Source: a virus
Length of the DNA stretch: 64,000 nt
IMG/VR virus record: IMGVR_UViG_3300024299_000645
Coordinates: 62,001-126,000 of that record
Reading direction: 5' to 3' (one strand)
The notes beneath the pieces were generated by a model. That model worked only from the letters and a program-made list of their open reading frames with translations. It was not told where the DNA came from and did no database searches. Each line of letters starts with the position of its first letter. The stretch's first letter is position 1. The position numbers and the translations under genes were made by a program. Shown in pieces: positions 1 through 8,419 of the stretch.

Positions 1-408
1 TGGAAAGAATGGAATTCTCGAAAAATTGATATGGATAGTATTGTAAATGAAAAACATTTTAAGGAACCAACTGATGCATTAAAAATTTCCAGTCTATCTG
101 TATTAAGTGAAATATTGCCTTATATGTATAGAAGCTGTATATTCAAATGGGATTATTTGGGACATTTTAAAAAACATATAGATACTTGGCACCCAACACA
201 GTGGATTAGGTTATGGGGGACCACTAATCCCGACGGCATGGTTTTGCGTTATGAAGAAAATGGTACAATGGTAAGAAGGCATAATATAGAACAGGGTAGA
301 CTTTATCTACACGATTCAATTAAGCCTCACGAAGCGTTAGCCTTTACCGATGATGTATATCAATTCTTTATAGCATTAAATCCGCGTGCATTGGAGGTTT
401 TATGGTAG
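1..408 (+). CDS. 2OG-Fe(II) oxygenase-like protein, 5'-truncated by window edge
   Basis: The frame is open from base 1, so the gene probably begins outside the window; an internal ATG lies at 31. The visible part resembles the double-stranded beta-helix core of small 2-oxoglutarate/Fe(II) oxygenases. It has an H-x-D pair (KHID, about 47 residues after the ATG at 31), a WIRLWGT segment, and a distal KPHEA histidine followed by YQFFIALNPRA. Family members hydroxylate amino-acid side chains or small molecules, but the substrate here is unknown. It overlaps the next dioxygenase gene by 7 bases and so belongs to the same operon. The assignment rests on motif spacing alone. Confidence 0.5.
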   Translation, partial: WKEWNSRKIDMDSIVNEKHFKEPTDALKISSLSVLSEILPYMYRSCIFKWDYLGHFKKHIDTWHPTQWIRLWGTTNPDGMVLRYEENGTMVRRHNIEQGRLYLHDSIKPHEALAFTDDVYQFFIALNPRALEVLW

Positions 409-1328
409 AAAGATTAATAGATTCCAGTGAGCATTGGAAAAATGGAAACATTTCAGAAATTAAAGATTTTGCAGATGAGTATGGATATCTTTTTTTCAAA
501 CAATGTTTAGATGTAGAAGAGAATTTAAACGTTAAACATCAAATAGACGAAGTTTTATTAAAATATAATTATATTACTGAAACTGGGGATTTTAATACAG
601 ATTTTCAAGATATGTTTTATGCCGGCGGTGTGGGTCCAGATGAATATTTTACTGATATTAATTATTTGGAAGATTTGCATTCATATATGCATCAAGATAT
701 GTTTTATGCTGTAATGAAAATAATTACCGGCAAAGATTGTATACCTATACCCAGATTAGTTCAAAGGACAATTTTTCCTAATAATCCCAGATTGACAACA
801 TTACCACATCAAGATCATTGGTATGCTGGAATGTCGAATGATTTGTGGACAATGTGGATTCCTTTTGGTGATGTGTCATCAGATATGGGTTCTATGAGAG
901 TATATCCTAAATCTCAATTACTTGGGATTATACCTCCAGAAAAAAGATATTTTTCTGAAGAAAACCAGATGATTGGATTTCACCCAACTAACTTTGAAGA
1001 ATGGATTTCTGATAATTTTGAAGCAGGAGACTTTTTAATGTTCAATGTCCTCACTCAACATGGAAACAATCATAATATATCATCTAAAGTCCGGTGCACC
1101 TTAGACGTTAGATACCAACCTACAGATGAGAGATTTTTTGATTTATTTTTTGATACACATTCTAAAGATTTGGAATGGAAAGATATATATTCAAATTTTA
1201 AAGATAAATCAAAATGTTTTTATTGGGACAGATATAATTTAAATATTGTTCAAGATGAATCGTTATCCAGAGCTGTTGCTGAAAATCATGCAACTATAAA
1301 AATAGATTTCAATGATACATTAAAATGA
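402..1328 (+). CDS. Phytanoyl-CoA dioxygenase (PhyH)-like 2OG oxygenase
   Basis: A 308-residue protein of the PhyH family of non-heme Fe(II)/2-oxoglutarate oxygenases. The iron-binding H-x-D is seen in LPHQDHWY (about residue 137). The distal histidine is in LTQHGNNH and the 2OG-binding arginine probably lies in VRCTLDVRY. WTMWIPFGD with the following GSMRVYPKSQ is the typical PhyH core. A second copy of the family sits at 3145, on the other side of a B12-type radical-SAM gene, so the pair may act in sequence on one product. The ends overlap both neighbours. PhyH proteins hydroxylate lipids and secondary metabolites; the substrate here cannot be told. Confidence 0.75.
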   Translation: MVERLIDSSEHWKNGNISEIKDFADEYGYLFFKQCLDVEENLNVKHQIDEVLLKYNYITETGDFNTDFQDMFYAGGVGPDEYFTDINYLEDLHSYMHQDMFYAVMKIITGKDCIPIPRLVQRTIFPNNPRLTTLPHQDHWYAGMSNDLWTMWIPFGDVSSDMGSMRVYPKSQLLGIIPPEKRYFSEENQMIGFHPTNFEEWISDNFEAGDFLMFNVLTQHGNNHNISSKVRCTLDVRYQPTDERFFDLFFDTHSKDLEWKDIYSNFKDKSKCFYWDRYNLNIVQDESLSRAVAENHATIKIDFNDTLK

Positions 1329-3148
1329 GCAAAAATATATACATGTGTCAAATAACCCCAGCTGACGAAACTATAGGGGGGATGTCAAAATGTGAATGGG
1401 CATTTTTACCCTACACGGCAGGCGTATTATGGGAATATGCTCATCGTAATGAATTGATTAAAGATAATTACGTTCTTAAAGACACTATTGTGATGAGGGA
1501 CCCTTTAGATGATGTATTGAATAAACTAGATCAACCAGACATAGTGGCATTTTGTTGTTATGTTTGGAATACTAGCTTTCAATGTATTATAGCAGAAAAG
1601 ATTAAAGAAAAATATCCTAATTGTCTTATTGTTGTTGGTGGCCCTCATATACCAGTTAAACAGGATGAATGGTTTAAAGATCGGCCATATATTGATATTG
1701 CTGCTGTAAATGAAGGCGAAGAAATTTTTGAAAATATTTTATTAGAAGGAATTAATGATAATCCAGACTATTCTAAAATAAATGGAATCATATTAAATGA
1801 TACTAATGGTATCCTGAGAACACCGAAGCATCCTAGAATGAAAGATCTTGATGTAATACCAAGTCCCTATCTTACTGGGTTTTTTGAAAAAATAATGAAA
1901 GAGTATCCTGATGTAAAATTCCATGCTACATGGGAATCTAATAGGGGGTGTCCCTTTAGATGTTCTTTTTGTGATTGGGGTGGGTTAACTTATCAAAAAG
2001 TTAAAATATTTGATATAAATAGATGTAAGGATGAAATTACATACATTGCAGATAAAAAAATGTTTGCAATGTGGATATCCGATGCAAATTTTGGTATATT
2101 TAAAAAAAGAGATGTTGAACTCGTACAACATTTAGTGGATACTTACAAAAAAGAAGGCTATCCTGAATTTTTTCCTACATTAGGGTATGCCAAGACACCT
2201 CCGAAAAGAAATGGCGTCGCTGAAATTCAGAGATTGATCAGGGAGGCATTACCTGATAATAAAACACCATCTCCTAGAGTAGCTATACAAAGTTTTGATC
2301 ATGATACATTAACTAATATTAGACGTGATAATTTAAGCATAACTGATCTAGATCTAATAGTAGATAATCAAAAGCAAAATGATGTACCTTTTGAAGTTGA
2401 ACTTATAATTCCTTTACCGGGAATGACATATGATAGTTTTGTTGCTGATTGGGAATATTTTTTACAAAATGATTCGTCTGATGGAATGATATATCCGGCC
2501 ATGGTTCTTCCTAATTCCGAATTTGGTACGGCTGAATATCAAAAAAAATATAAAATCAAAGTTAGAAATATGCCGTACAATTATTTTGTAAGTAAGGATT
2601 TTTCTGATAGACGTATATATACCAGTTTAGACAAATATAAAAATGAACATTTGGAATATGCTGATATAATAGTAGAAACCTTTTCAATGTCAGAATCTAA
2701 TGTTATTAAGTGTTGGATGTTTTATTGGATAATAGAATGTTTTTGGTATCACATTGTTTTAAAAGATATTGTAAGTTATATAAGTAAATGTCTTAATATT
2801 CCGATAGTTAATGTTTTTAAGAAAATGCAAACATATATTCTCAATTCTTATGGAATCATAAATGAAAGATATTCTGAATTAGAGTCTTTAGTAAATAAAA
2901 GTTATTTTGCATATGATATGAAATCTCAAAAATTTCAAGATATTAAATTTTTCCAGGAACATCATGAGTTTTTCTTTCATGATATCACAACATTTATTTC
3001 TGATGCGTGCAAAAATGATTTAAATGATGAACAATTCACGGAGACGATTGAAATGATAAAAAGAAAAGATGATTCGGATTTTTATTATCGAGATGTAACA
3101 CAAAATATAATTGATGGGAGCGAAGTTGAATTAGGAGGAGCTCCATGA
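1325..3148 (+). CDS. B12-binding-domain radical SAM enzyme
   Basis: A 607-residue class-B-like radical SAM protein. The N-terminal ~150 residues look like a Rossmann cobalamin-binding domain (DIVAFCCYVWNTS, LIVVGGPHIP, AAVNEGEEIFENIL), without an obvious DxHxxG axial-ligand motif. The cluster motif CPFRCSFCDWGG is at about residue 209, followed by a TIM-barrel-like region including LIIPLPGMTYDSF. B12 radical SAM enzymes often methylate unactivated carbon or phosphorus, or rearrange rings. The C-terminal ~150 residues are unassigned. It is the only visibly B12-type member among the 17 radical SAM genes in the window. It overlaps both flanking PhyH-like genes by 4 bases, suggesting coupled translation. 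Confidence 0.85.
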   Translation: MSKNIYMCQITPADETIGGMSKCEWAFLPYTAGVLWEYAHRNELIKDNYVLKDTIVMRDPLDDVLNKLDQPDIVAFCCYVWNTSFQCIIAEKIKEKYPNCLIVVGGPHIPVKQDEWFKDRPYIDIAAVNEGEEIFENILLEGINDNPDYSKINGIILNDTNGILRTPKHPRMKDLDVIPSPYLTGFFEKIMKEYPDVKFHATWESNRGCPFRCSFCDWGGLTYQKVKIFDINRCKDEITYIADKKMFAMWISDANFGIFKKRDVELVQHLVDTYKKEGYPEFFPTLGYAKTPPKRNGVAEIQRLIREALPDNKTPSPRVAIQSFDHDTLTNIRRDNLSITDLDLIVDNQKQNDVPFEVELIIPLPGMTYDSFVADWEYFLQNDSSDGMIYPAMVLPNSEFGTAEYQKKYKIKVRNMPYNYFVSKDFSDRRIYTSLDKYKNEHLEYADIIVETFSMSESNVIKCWMFYWIIECFWYHIVLKDIVSYISKCLNIPIVNVFKKMQTYILNSYGIINERYSELESLVNKSYFAYDMKSQKFQDIKFFQEHHEFFFHDITTFISDACKNDLNDEQFTETIEMIKRKDDSDFYYRDVTQNIIDGSEVELGGAP

Positions 3149-4173
3149 GTAATCAACAGGACGTAGAAAAACGAATTCAACATAATGCTACGGACAGTGC
3201 TGTAATGCACGGTTTATATGCAACTGTTCATAATGATTGGTCTGGTGAGATTAAAGATTATGATATAACTCCATATACAGATTCAAGTGAGGCATTTCAT
3301 GATGGTGATTATGACGAGATTAAAAAAAGAGCTAAGTCAGATGGTTACTTATATATAAAAGGAGCAGTGGATGTAGAAAGAAATATGTCTTTAAGGAATG
3401 ATGTTTTGCGTATATGTGATGAACAAAATTTATTAATAAAAGATGATATTTTACGAGATGACATAGATGTTAATTCCGGTTCCGGCCCTCATGTATTTTG
3501 GGATAAGTGTGTTAAATTACAATCTTTTAATGAATATTTACATAAAGAACCTGCTGTACTTAAATTATTTTCTCATATGTATGGCGAAGAATATGTTTTA
3601 TTACCCAGAGCACTTTTTAGATTTTTTAAAAATAATGGTGAATTTTCTAAATTACATCAGGATTTTTGGTATTCCGGAGTTGCGAAAAATATGTGGACTG
3701 CATGGGTCCCATTAGGCGATATTCCTATGGATAAGGGTGTTATAGTAACTGCGAAGAATAGTCATTTAAATATAGGCATTGTTCCAAATGAAGATAGATT
3801 TTATGACCAATCCAATCAGATAACTTATAAACTAAATAAAGATGATCATGAATGGTTGGCTAGCGATTTTGAAAGTGGTGATGTATTATTCTTTAATTGT
3901 TTGTCTACTCATTTTAGTACAACCAATACAACGAATCATTTAAGACTATCCGCTGATTATAGATTTATACCCACATCTGATCCTATAGCAGATTATTTTT
4001 TTATACCTCATATGACCGAACATACGTGGGATGACATATATGAGGATTGGGACAGCACAGATTATCAACGATATTGGTCCCACTTAGAATCAAAGTTTAT
4101 ATCTCCAGATGAAATAGACGACACAACAAACACTATTATGAGCCACACAACTCAATTTCAAAGCAATATATGA
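3145..4173 (+). CDS. Second PhyH-like 2OG oxygenase
   Basis: A 342-residue paralogue of the product of 402-1328. The iron ligands are seen in KLHQDFWYSG (H-x-D), with a distal histidine in LSTHFSTT and the arginine in RLSADYRFIP. MWTAWVPLGDIP and GVIVTAKNSH mirror the paralogue closely. An extra N-terminal stretch of about 60 residues is hydrophilic and of unknown role. AGGAGG lies just upstream of its ATG, within the end of the radical SAM gene. The arrangement dioxygenase, B12 radical SAM, dioxygenase, TauD-like suggests a compact oxidative and methylating unit. The substrate is unknown. Confidence 0.75.
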   Translation: MSNQQDVEKRIQHNATDSAVMHGLYATVHNDWSGEIKDYDITPYTDSSEAFHDGDYDEIKKRAKSDGYLYIKGAVDVERNMSLRNDVLRICDEQNLLIKDDILRDDIDVNSGSGPHVFWDKCVKLQSFNEYLHKEPAVLKLFSHMYGEEYVLLPRALFRFFKNNGEFSKLHQDFWYSGVAKNMWTAWVPLGDIPMDKGVIVTAKNSHLNIGIVPNEDRFYDQSNQITYKLNKDDHEWLASDFESGDVLFFNCLSTHFSTTNTTNHLRLSADYRFIPTSDPIADYFFIPHMTEHTWDDIYEDWDSTDYQRYWSHLESKFISPDEIDDTTNTIMSHTTQFQSNI

Positions 4174-5249
4174 AAACAAGTAAAATACCCGGATTAGGAA
4201 GATTTGGTCTATTCATAGACGATCTACATTATAAAGATATTACTCCTGAATTATGGAATGAGATTGCTACTTTATATTTGGATAATTTAGTAGTTATAAT
4301 ACGCGATTGTGATTTTACTTTAGCACAATTCGAAGAGCTAACCCTAAAATGGGGTGATGGCACTAGTACTTTTTTGGTTAACATTACCAAAAAATATGGG
4401 TTCACAGATGTTTTTCAATTTGCTGATAATATGGCAGAATTAGATTTAACTGATGAAGAGAAGCAATGGTTCAGGGCAGTGGATAAGGTTAAGGCTACTG
4501 ATATAGATCCAGAAAAAGCTGCAGCAGTTAGAGTAACATCTAGAAGAGATGAGAATGGTGATTTTACAGGAATGTTTCCCGACGGAGAACTGCTTTGGCA
4601 TGCTAATGAATCTGGTAATTTTTTATTTGCACCCAGCGTAGCTTTTTATGGATTTGCAGATGTCGTGGGATCTTCTACTGGATTTTTGACAACGACCGAT
4701 TGGTATGAAGAACAAACAGAATCTTTCAGAAGTGAGCTCGATGATATGATTCTTGTTCATGATTTTACTAAAAATAGATTTACTCCTGAATTATCTGAAG
4801 ATGAACAACAAGTAATAATTAAAAATAATATGTGTCCTGAAAGATGTGAATTGCCTATGGTTATGCAATCCCCAGGTGGAATAAAAGGTTTACATTATAC
4901 TATTACCAGTACCGTTTCCGGAATTAAAGGTGCAACTGATTCAGAGTTTAAAAAAATAACCGATAGTATAAATGAAACATTATTAGTAGATAAATATATT
5001 TACGATCATTGGTATACTTCTAGAGATTTATGTTTTTTTGATAATGCGATTTCTCTACATAGGCGCCAAGGCGATTTATCTAAGGGTAGATTAGGATATA
5101 GGATTCAACATAATTTAAGATATATACAAAGAGTTGATAGTCTATATTTAAAAGAACCATGGAAATCACAATATATAAAAGAAATTAATGAGATGAACGA
5201 TATTTTAGGATTTAACGATGCAAGATTCCCAGCGTTCAATTCTTATTAA
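4170..5249 (+). CDS. TauD/TfdA-like 2OG oxygenase with altered facial triad
   Basis: A 359-residue protein with the TauD/TfdA layout: an N-terminal segment ending in VVIIRDCDFTLAQFEELT, then LLWHANES (about residue 142), where the family normally has W-H-x-D/E, and a C-terminal DNAISLHRRQG (about residue 296) with a distal His and Arg, then GRLGYRIQHNLRY. In this protein the acidic ligand position after the first His reads as Asn (H-A-N), with a Glu one residue further. That could shift metal binding or reflect a changed reaction. Genes overlap by 4 bases on the left; a 16-base gap separates it from the methyltransferase gene. Confidence 0.65.
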   Translation: MKTSKIPGLGRFGLFIDDLHYKDITPELWNEIATLYLDNLVVIIRDCDFTLAQFEELTLKWGDGTSTFLVNITKKYGFTDVFQFADNMAELDLTDEEKQWFRAVDKVKATDIDPEKAAAVRVTSRRDENGDFTGMFPDGELLWHANESGNFLFAPSVAFYGFADVVGSSTGFLTTTDWYEEQTESFRSELDDMILVHDFTKNRFTPELSEDEQQVIIKNNMCPERCELPMVMQSPGGIKGLHYTITSTVSGIKGATDSEFKKITDSINETLLVDKYIYDHWYTSRDLCFFDNAISLHRRQGDLSKGRLGYRIQHNLRYIQRVDSLYLKEPWKSQYIKEINEMNDILGFNDARFPAFNSY

Positions 5250-5265
5250 ATAAAAGGGTAGTTAA

Positions 5266-6129
5266 ATGATACAAGATAACGGATGGTATAGAAACGAAAG
5301 CGATACAGCACTCAGAGATAAACTAGCTGATGATTTTCCCATTGGAACTAACGATGCGTCTTTCAGTTTTCATCAGAAAATATTAAATGATTTAAGTTTA
5401 TCTAATACAAGAGTCTCAATAGACATTGGAGCATATACTGGGGCCTGGACATCGGTTTTGAGTGATAATTTTAATGCAGTTTATTCATTTGAGCTTTCTG
5501 CCGATAATTGTGAATGCATTAACAAAAATACGGAAAGTAAAACCGGCATAACCTTACATAATGTTATTATTTCACATCGGACTAGTAAGACTGTTACTCT
5601 GTCGGATGGTAAAGAATATGTCGTAGAAATATTTTTGAAAGATGGGGCACAGGTCAAACAGGGTGAAGTTGGTATCATGGAATTAACTGATGCTGCCGAC
5701 TATAGTTCTTCCAGATTTGTCAGAGCCGATAGACCAACGGTTGAGGCAGTGTTTTCCGCAGAAACTGATAGGTCTTCAGATATTACAATGAAAGAAATTG
5801 ATGAATACAGTTTTACCGATGTTGATTTAATTAATTTGCATACTAATGGTAGTGAATATCTTGCTATTATGGGTGCTATTGATACCATAGCAGCATGCAG
5901 ACCTGTTATAATATATCAAGCATATGAAGCTGAAATGAGTTATTACGGTCATCAATCAGATACTTGTAATTTTGATGAAAGTGCCGGAGGTATTAGTAAG
6001 GCAGATCGCGAGACAATACAGACTCCAGAAACGATTGACGAATTTGTAACCAGCTTAGGATATTCTATTACAACAAACACATCATTTGATAAATGGGGCA
6101 TGACATATAGGATAGCTGTCCCCGATTAA
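5266..6129 (+). CDS. FkbM-like SAM-dependent methyltransferase
   Basis: A 287-residue protein with a Rossmann SAM-binding start: VSIDIGAYTGAWTSVLSDNF (about residues 49-68), then YSFELSADN as the acidic strand-2 motif. Later segments FTDVDLINLHTNGSE and AIDTIAACRPVIIYQAYE fit the FkbM class, which O-methylates sugars and metabolites. The ATG is preceded by an AAAAGGG ribosome-binding site, so this gene has its own initiation region. It would make S-adenosylhomocysteine, a possible substrate of the nucleosidase at 9517. The substrate is unknown. Confidence 0.65.
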   Translation: MIQDNGWYRNESDTALRDKLADDFPIGTNDASFSFHQKILNDLSLSNTRVSIDIGAYTGAWTSVLSDNFNAVYSFELSADNCECINKNTESKTGITLHNVIISHRTSKTVTLSDGKEYVVEIFLKDGAQVKQGEVGIMELTDAADYSSSRFVRADRPTVEAVFSAETDRSSDITMKEIDEYSFTDVDLINLHTNGSEYLAIMGAIDTIAACRPVIIYQAYEAEMSYYGHQSDTCNFDESAGGISKADRETIQTPETIDEFVTSLGYSITTNTSFDKWGMTYRIAVPD

Positions 6130-6130
6130 T

Positions 6131-7198
6131 ATGACTAAAAACTTTACATGTGAATTTCCATATAGCATGTTAAATATGACCATGGAAGGGGACTATCAAA
6201 CTTGTTCTTGGTCTAAGGTATATCCAAAATATCATAATTCATCTCCGAATAGTTTTTTTAATAGTTCTTTATTGAAAAATATTCGATCAGATATGGCTAA
6301 TGGTATATTTTCTTCTGATATACAAGACATGTGTCGGTTTTGTATAAAATTAGAAAATTCTAATGAAACGTCTCCTAGAATTCCTTTTATTAAACCCCCC
6401 AAAGAAGAATTAACTCATATTAATTTAAATCAAATTGGCAATCGATGCAATCTCCGATGTGCTGGTTGCGGTCCTGAGAGGTCTTCTAAGTATGGACCGT
6501 TAATAGATAATTGGAATTATAATATTGATGAGTTCAGAGATATTAAAAAAATTGGGTTTATAGGTGGCGAAGCACTATTAATGAAAAGTGTAAAAGATGT
6601 TCTATTTAATCTTGATGCAGAATTTGTACTTATAACTAATGCTACTACTTTTCCCAAATGGTTGTATAAATTAACTAAGAAGAAAATTAAATTTATAGTT
6701 TCAATAGATGGTGTTGGACAATTAGATGATTATATTCGCCAAGGTTCCAATTTTACTAAAAAACATTTAAATATAAAAAAATATGCAGAATACTTTGATA
6801 TAGATTTTATGTGTACTATGCAAATGATGAATTATAGGTATTTAAATGATATTAAAAATTATGTGTCTGATGAATTTGGAAAAAAGTTAACTTCGGTTAA
6901 TAGATTGATGGTACCCAGTATTTTAGATGCTATAAATTTACCCATACCATATAAGCTTCAATATAGTAAAAGTAACCAGTTAACGAAATCTTTTAAAGAA
7001 GCTTTTCCAGATTTAGATAAATTTAAATCAGCCATGAGTTTTTTAAAGGCACGCGATATTCAATATAATAAATCGTTATTAGATTTTTTACCAGAATTTG
7101 AAAATGAATATATGCATGCTGAGCCTTCTGAATATGCCTTAGAGGATATGAGTAAAATGACTGATAATGTTCCACCCATTATAATGTATAATATATGA
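6131..7198 (+). CDS. Radical SAM protein with N-terminal Cys-rich (twitch-like) module
   Basis: A 355-residue radical SAM enzyme. The [4Fe-4S] motif is CNLRCAGC at about residue 105, preceded by an N-terminal module with Cys residues at CEFPY, TCSWSK and MCRFC. This arrangement recurs in several genes of the window, with the auxiliary Cys module before, not after, the catalytic barrel. GFIGGEALL is the SAM-binding GGE strand, and ITNATTFP and VSIDGVGQLDDYIRQG are further barrel strands. Spacing to the upstream gene is 1 base, and it overlaps the downstream reductase by 4 bases. The function is unknown. Confidence 0.8.
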   Translation: MTKNFTCEFPYSMLNMTMEGDYQTCSWSKVYPKYHNSSPNSFFNSSLLKNIRSDMANGIFSSDIQDMCRFCIKLENSNETSPRIPFIKPPKEELTHINLNQIGNRCNLRCAGCGPERSSKYGPLIDNWNYNIDEFRDIKKIGFIGGEALLMKSVKDVLFNLDAEFVLITNATTFPKWLYKLTKKKIKFIVSIDGVGQLDDYIRQGSNFTKKHLNIKKYAEYFDIDFMCTMQMMNYRYLNDIKNYVSDEFGKKLTSVNRLMVPSILDAINLPIPYKLQYSKSNQLTKSFKEAFPDLDKFKSAMSFLKARDIQYNKSLLDFLPEFENEYMHAEPSEYALEDMSKMTDNVPPIIMYNI

Positions 7199-7935
7199 TA
7201 TTCGGAACAGTTGAAAAATGGGCCGATGATGGCCACGCTTTAAAGGGTAAAGGTACTGGAATTAAAAATGCAGTAAAAGCTGGCTTTGATACTTTTGATA
7301 CTGCACCTGGATATTTAAATGAGAAAGAAGTTGGTAATGATCTTGAGGACATCTTTCAAGTCCAATCTAAATTAGATTATTTTAAATGGGGATATGAAAA
7401 TGTTATTGAGGAGTTTGAAAAATCCAGTGAACATTTAAGTATAACAACATATTTAATACATTGGCCTGTTTTACCACTAAAAGAATTAAAAGAAACATGG
7501 AGAGCATTTGAATATCTTAAAAATGAAGGCCGAGTTGAAAAAATAGGTGTTTGTAATTTTACAATAAAACATCTTCATAAATTATTAGATATATGTGAAA
7601 CACCACCTGATATAAATCAATTTGAATTAAATATATTTTGCCAGAATGATGAATTGGTTAATGAATGTAATCGTCACAACATTGAAGCACAGTCTTATTC
7701 TTCTATCTGTAGAGGCAAATCTATTTTTGGAGCACCGCCGATCTCATTAAATGTTATGCTTGATTGGTTATTAACTAAAGGTGTTAATCCAATTGTTAGA
7801 AGCACTAAAATTAATCGATTACAAGAAATGATAAAACTCGAAAGCAGTTTAACAGAAAGGTCTTTAGATCATTATAAGGAATATGATAGGCAATTTCGTT
7901 TCTGTCCGGACCCAAACACCATGGGGAATTGGTAA
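7195..7935 (+). CDS. Aldo/keto reductase-like protein
   Basis: A 246-residue NAD(P)H-dependent reductase of the aldo/keto reductase fold, slightly shorter than usual (270-320). The catalytic tetrad is recognisable: Asp and Tyr in FDTAPGYLNE (Asp about 34, Tyr about 39), Lys in VQSKLDYF, and His in LIHWP. RVEKIGVCNF and INQFELN are typical later strands. It may reduce a carbonyl made by the oxygenases or radical enzymes around it. It overlaps the upstream radical SAM gene by 4 bases and is the last gene before a late promoter. Confidence 0.75.
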   Translation: MIFGTVEKWADDGHALKGKGTGIKNAVKAGFDTFDTAPGYLNEKEVGNDLEDIFQVQSKLDYFKWGYENVIEEFEKSSEHLSITTYLIHWPVLPLKELKETWRAFEYLKNEGRVEKIGVCNFTIKHLHKLLDICETPPDINQFELNIFCQNDELVNECNRHNIEAQSYSSICRGKSIFGAPPISLNVMLDWLLTKGVNPIVRSTKINRLQEMIKLESSLTERSLDHYKEYDRQFRFCPDPNTMGNW

Positions 7936-7943
7936 TATAAATA
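7936..7943 (+). promoter_or_regulatory. T4-type late promoter (TATAAATA)
   Basis: An exact match to the T4 late-promoter element TATAAATA, immediately after the reductase stop codon and about 40 bases before the lipoprotein start at 7984. Late genes in T4-like phages use only this -10-like element, recognised by gp55 with gp33. It would make the lipoprotein pair and downstream genes late transcripts. Confidence 0.65.
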
Positions 7944-7983
7944 TTGTATTCACTAAACTCAAATGAAGAAAAAGGATAAAAAA

Positions 7984-8196
7984 ATGCAAAAGGTATTAGT
8001 TTGCATTATTATGGTAACATGGATGGTTGTAGGATGTGAAGCAGTAAGACAAGCAGGATGTTATGGATATTGGGTAGGCGCCGATGGTCATCAGAGAGGC
8101 ACTAGATGGTCTAATCAAAATAACACTAGACCTTATCGACAATGTGTAGAAAAAGAAGTACCACATAAAAATACAGAAAAGAGACCCTATGGTTAA
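7984..8196 (+). CDS. Small lipoprotein of unknown function
   Basis: A 70-residue protein beginning MQKVLVCIIMVTW, a signal peptide with lipobox VVGC at about residues 14-17, so it is probably a lipid-anchored envelope protein. The mature part contains three further Cys residues. An in-frame ATG at 7963 is less likely because AAGGA (7972-7976) sits 7 bases before the ATG at 7984. A late promoter lies just upstream. It overlaps the next lipoprotein gene by 8 bases. It could be a lysis (outer spanin) or superinfection protein, but no specific match is recognised. Confidence 0.6.
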   Translation: MQKVLVCIIMVTWMVVGCEAVRQAGCYGYWVGADGHQRGTRWSNQNNTRPYRQCVEKEVPHKNTEKRPYG

Positions 8197-8410
8197 AATA
8201 GCATTACTAGTTGTAATGTTATTGATGATTGGTTGTTCAAAAGAAAATAACTGGCCTTATCCATTGACTCCGTTTTTCGCAGAGTGCGAATATGAAGGAA
8301 AAGTTTTTGTAGATTATGAATATCTCAAAAGAAAAAGTGCGGGCGGATGTAAAAACGACGAACCTTTTAAATATTATCCAAGAGGCGAACCGAATTTGAC
8401 AAATGATTAA
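8189..8410 (+). CDS. Second small lipoprotein of unknown function
   Basis: A 73-residue protein with signal sequence MVKIALLVVMLLMIGCSKEN, in which MIGC is a clear lipobox. The mature portion is short and polar, with two Cys residues (FFAECEYEG, SAGGCKND). It is translationally coupled to the preceding lipoprotein gene. Overlapping lipoprotein genes can form envelope or spanin pairs in phages, but here both members look like lipoproteins, and no inner-membrane partner with a coiled coil is visible. Its function is unknown. Confidence 0.6.
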   Translation: MVKIALLVVMLLMIGCSKENNWPYPLTPFFAECEYEGKVFVDYEYLKRKSAGGCKNDEPFKYYPRGEPNLTND

Positions 8411-8419
8411 TAATTATAT

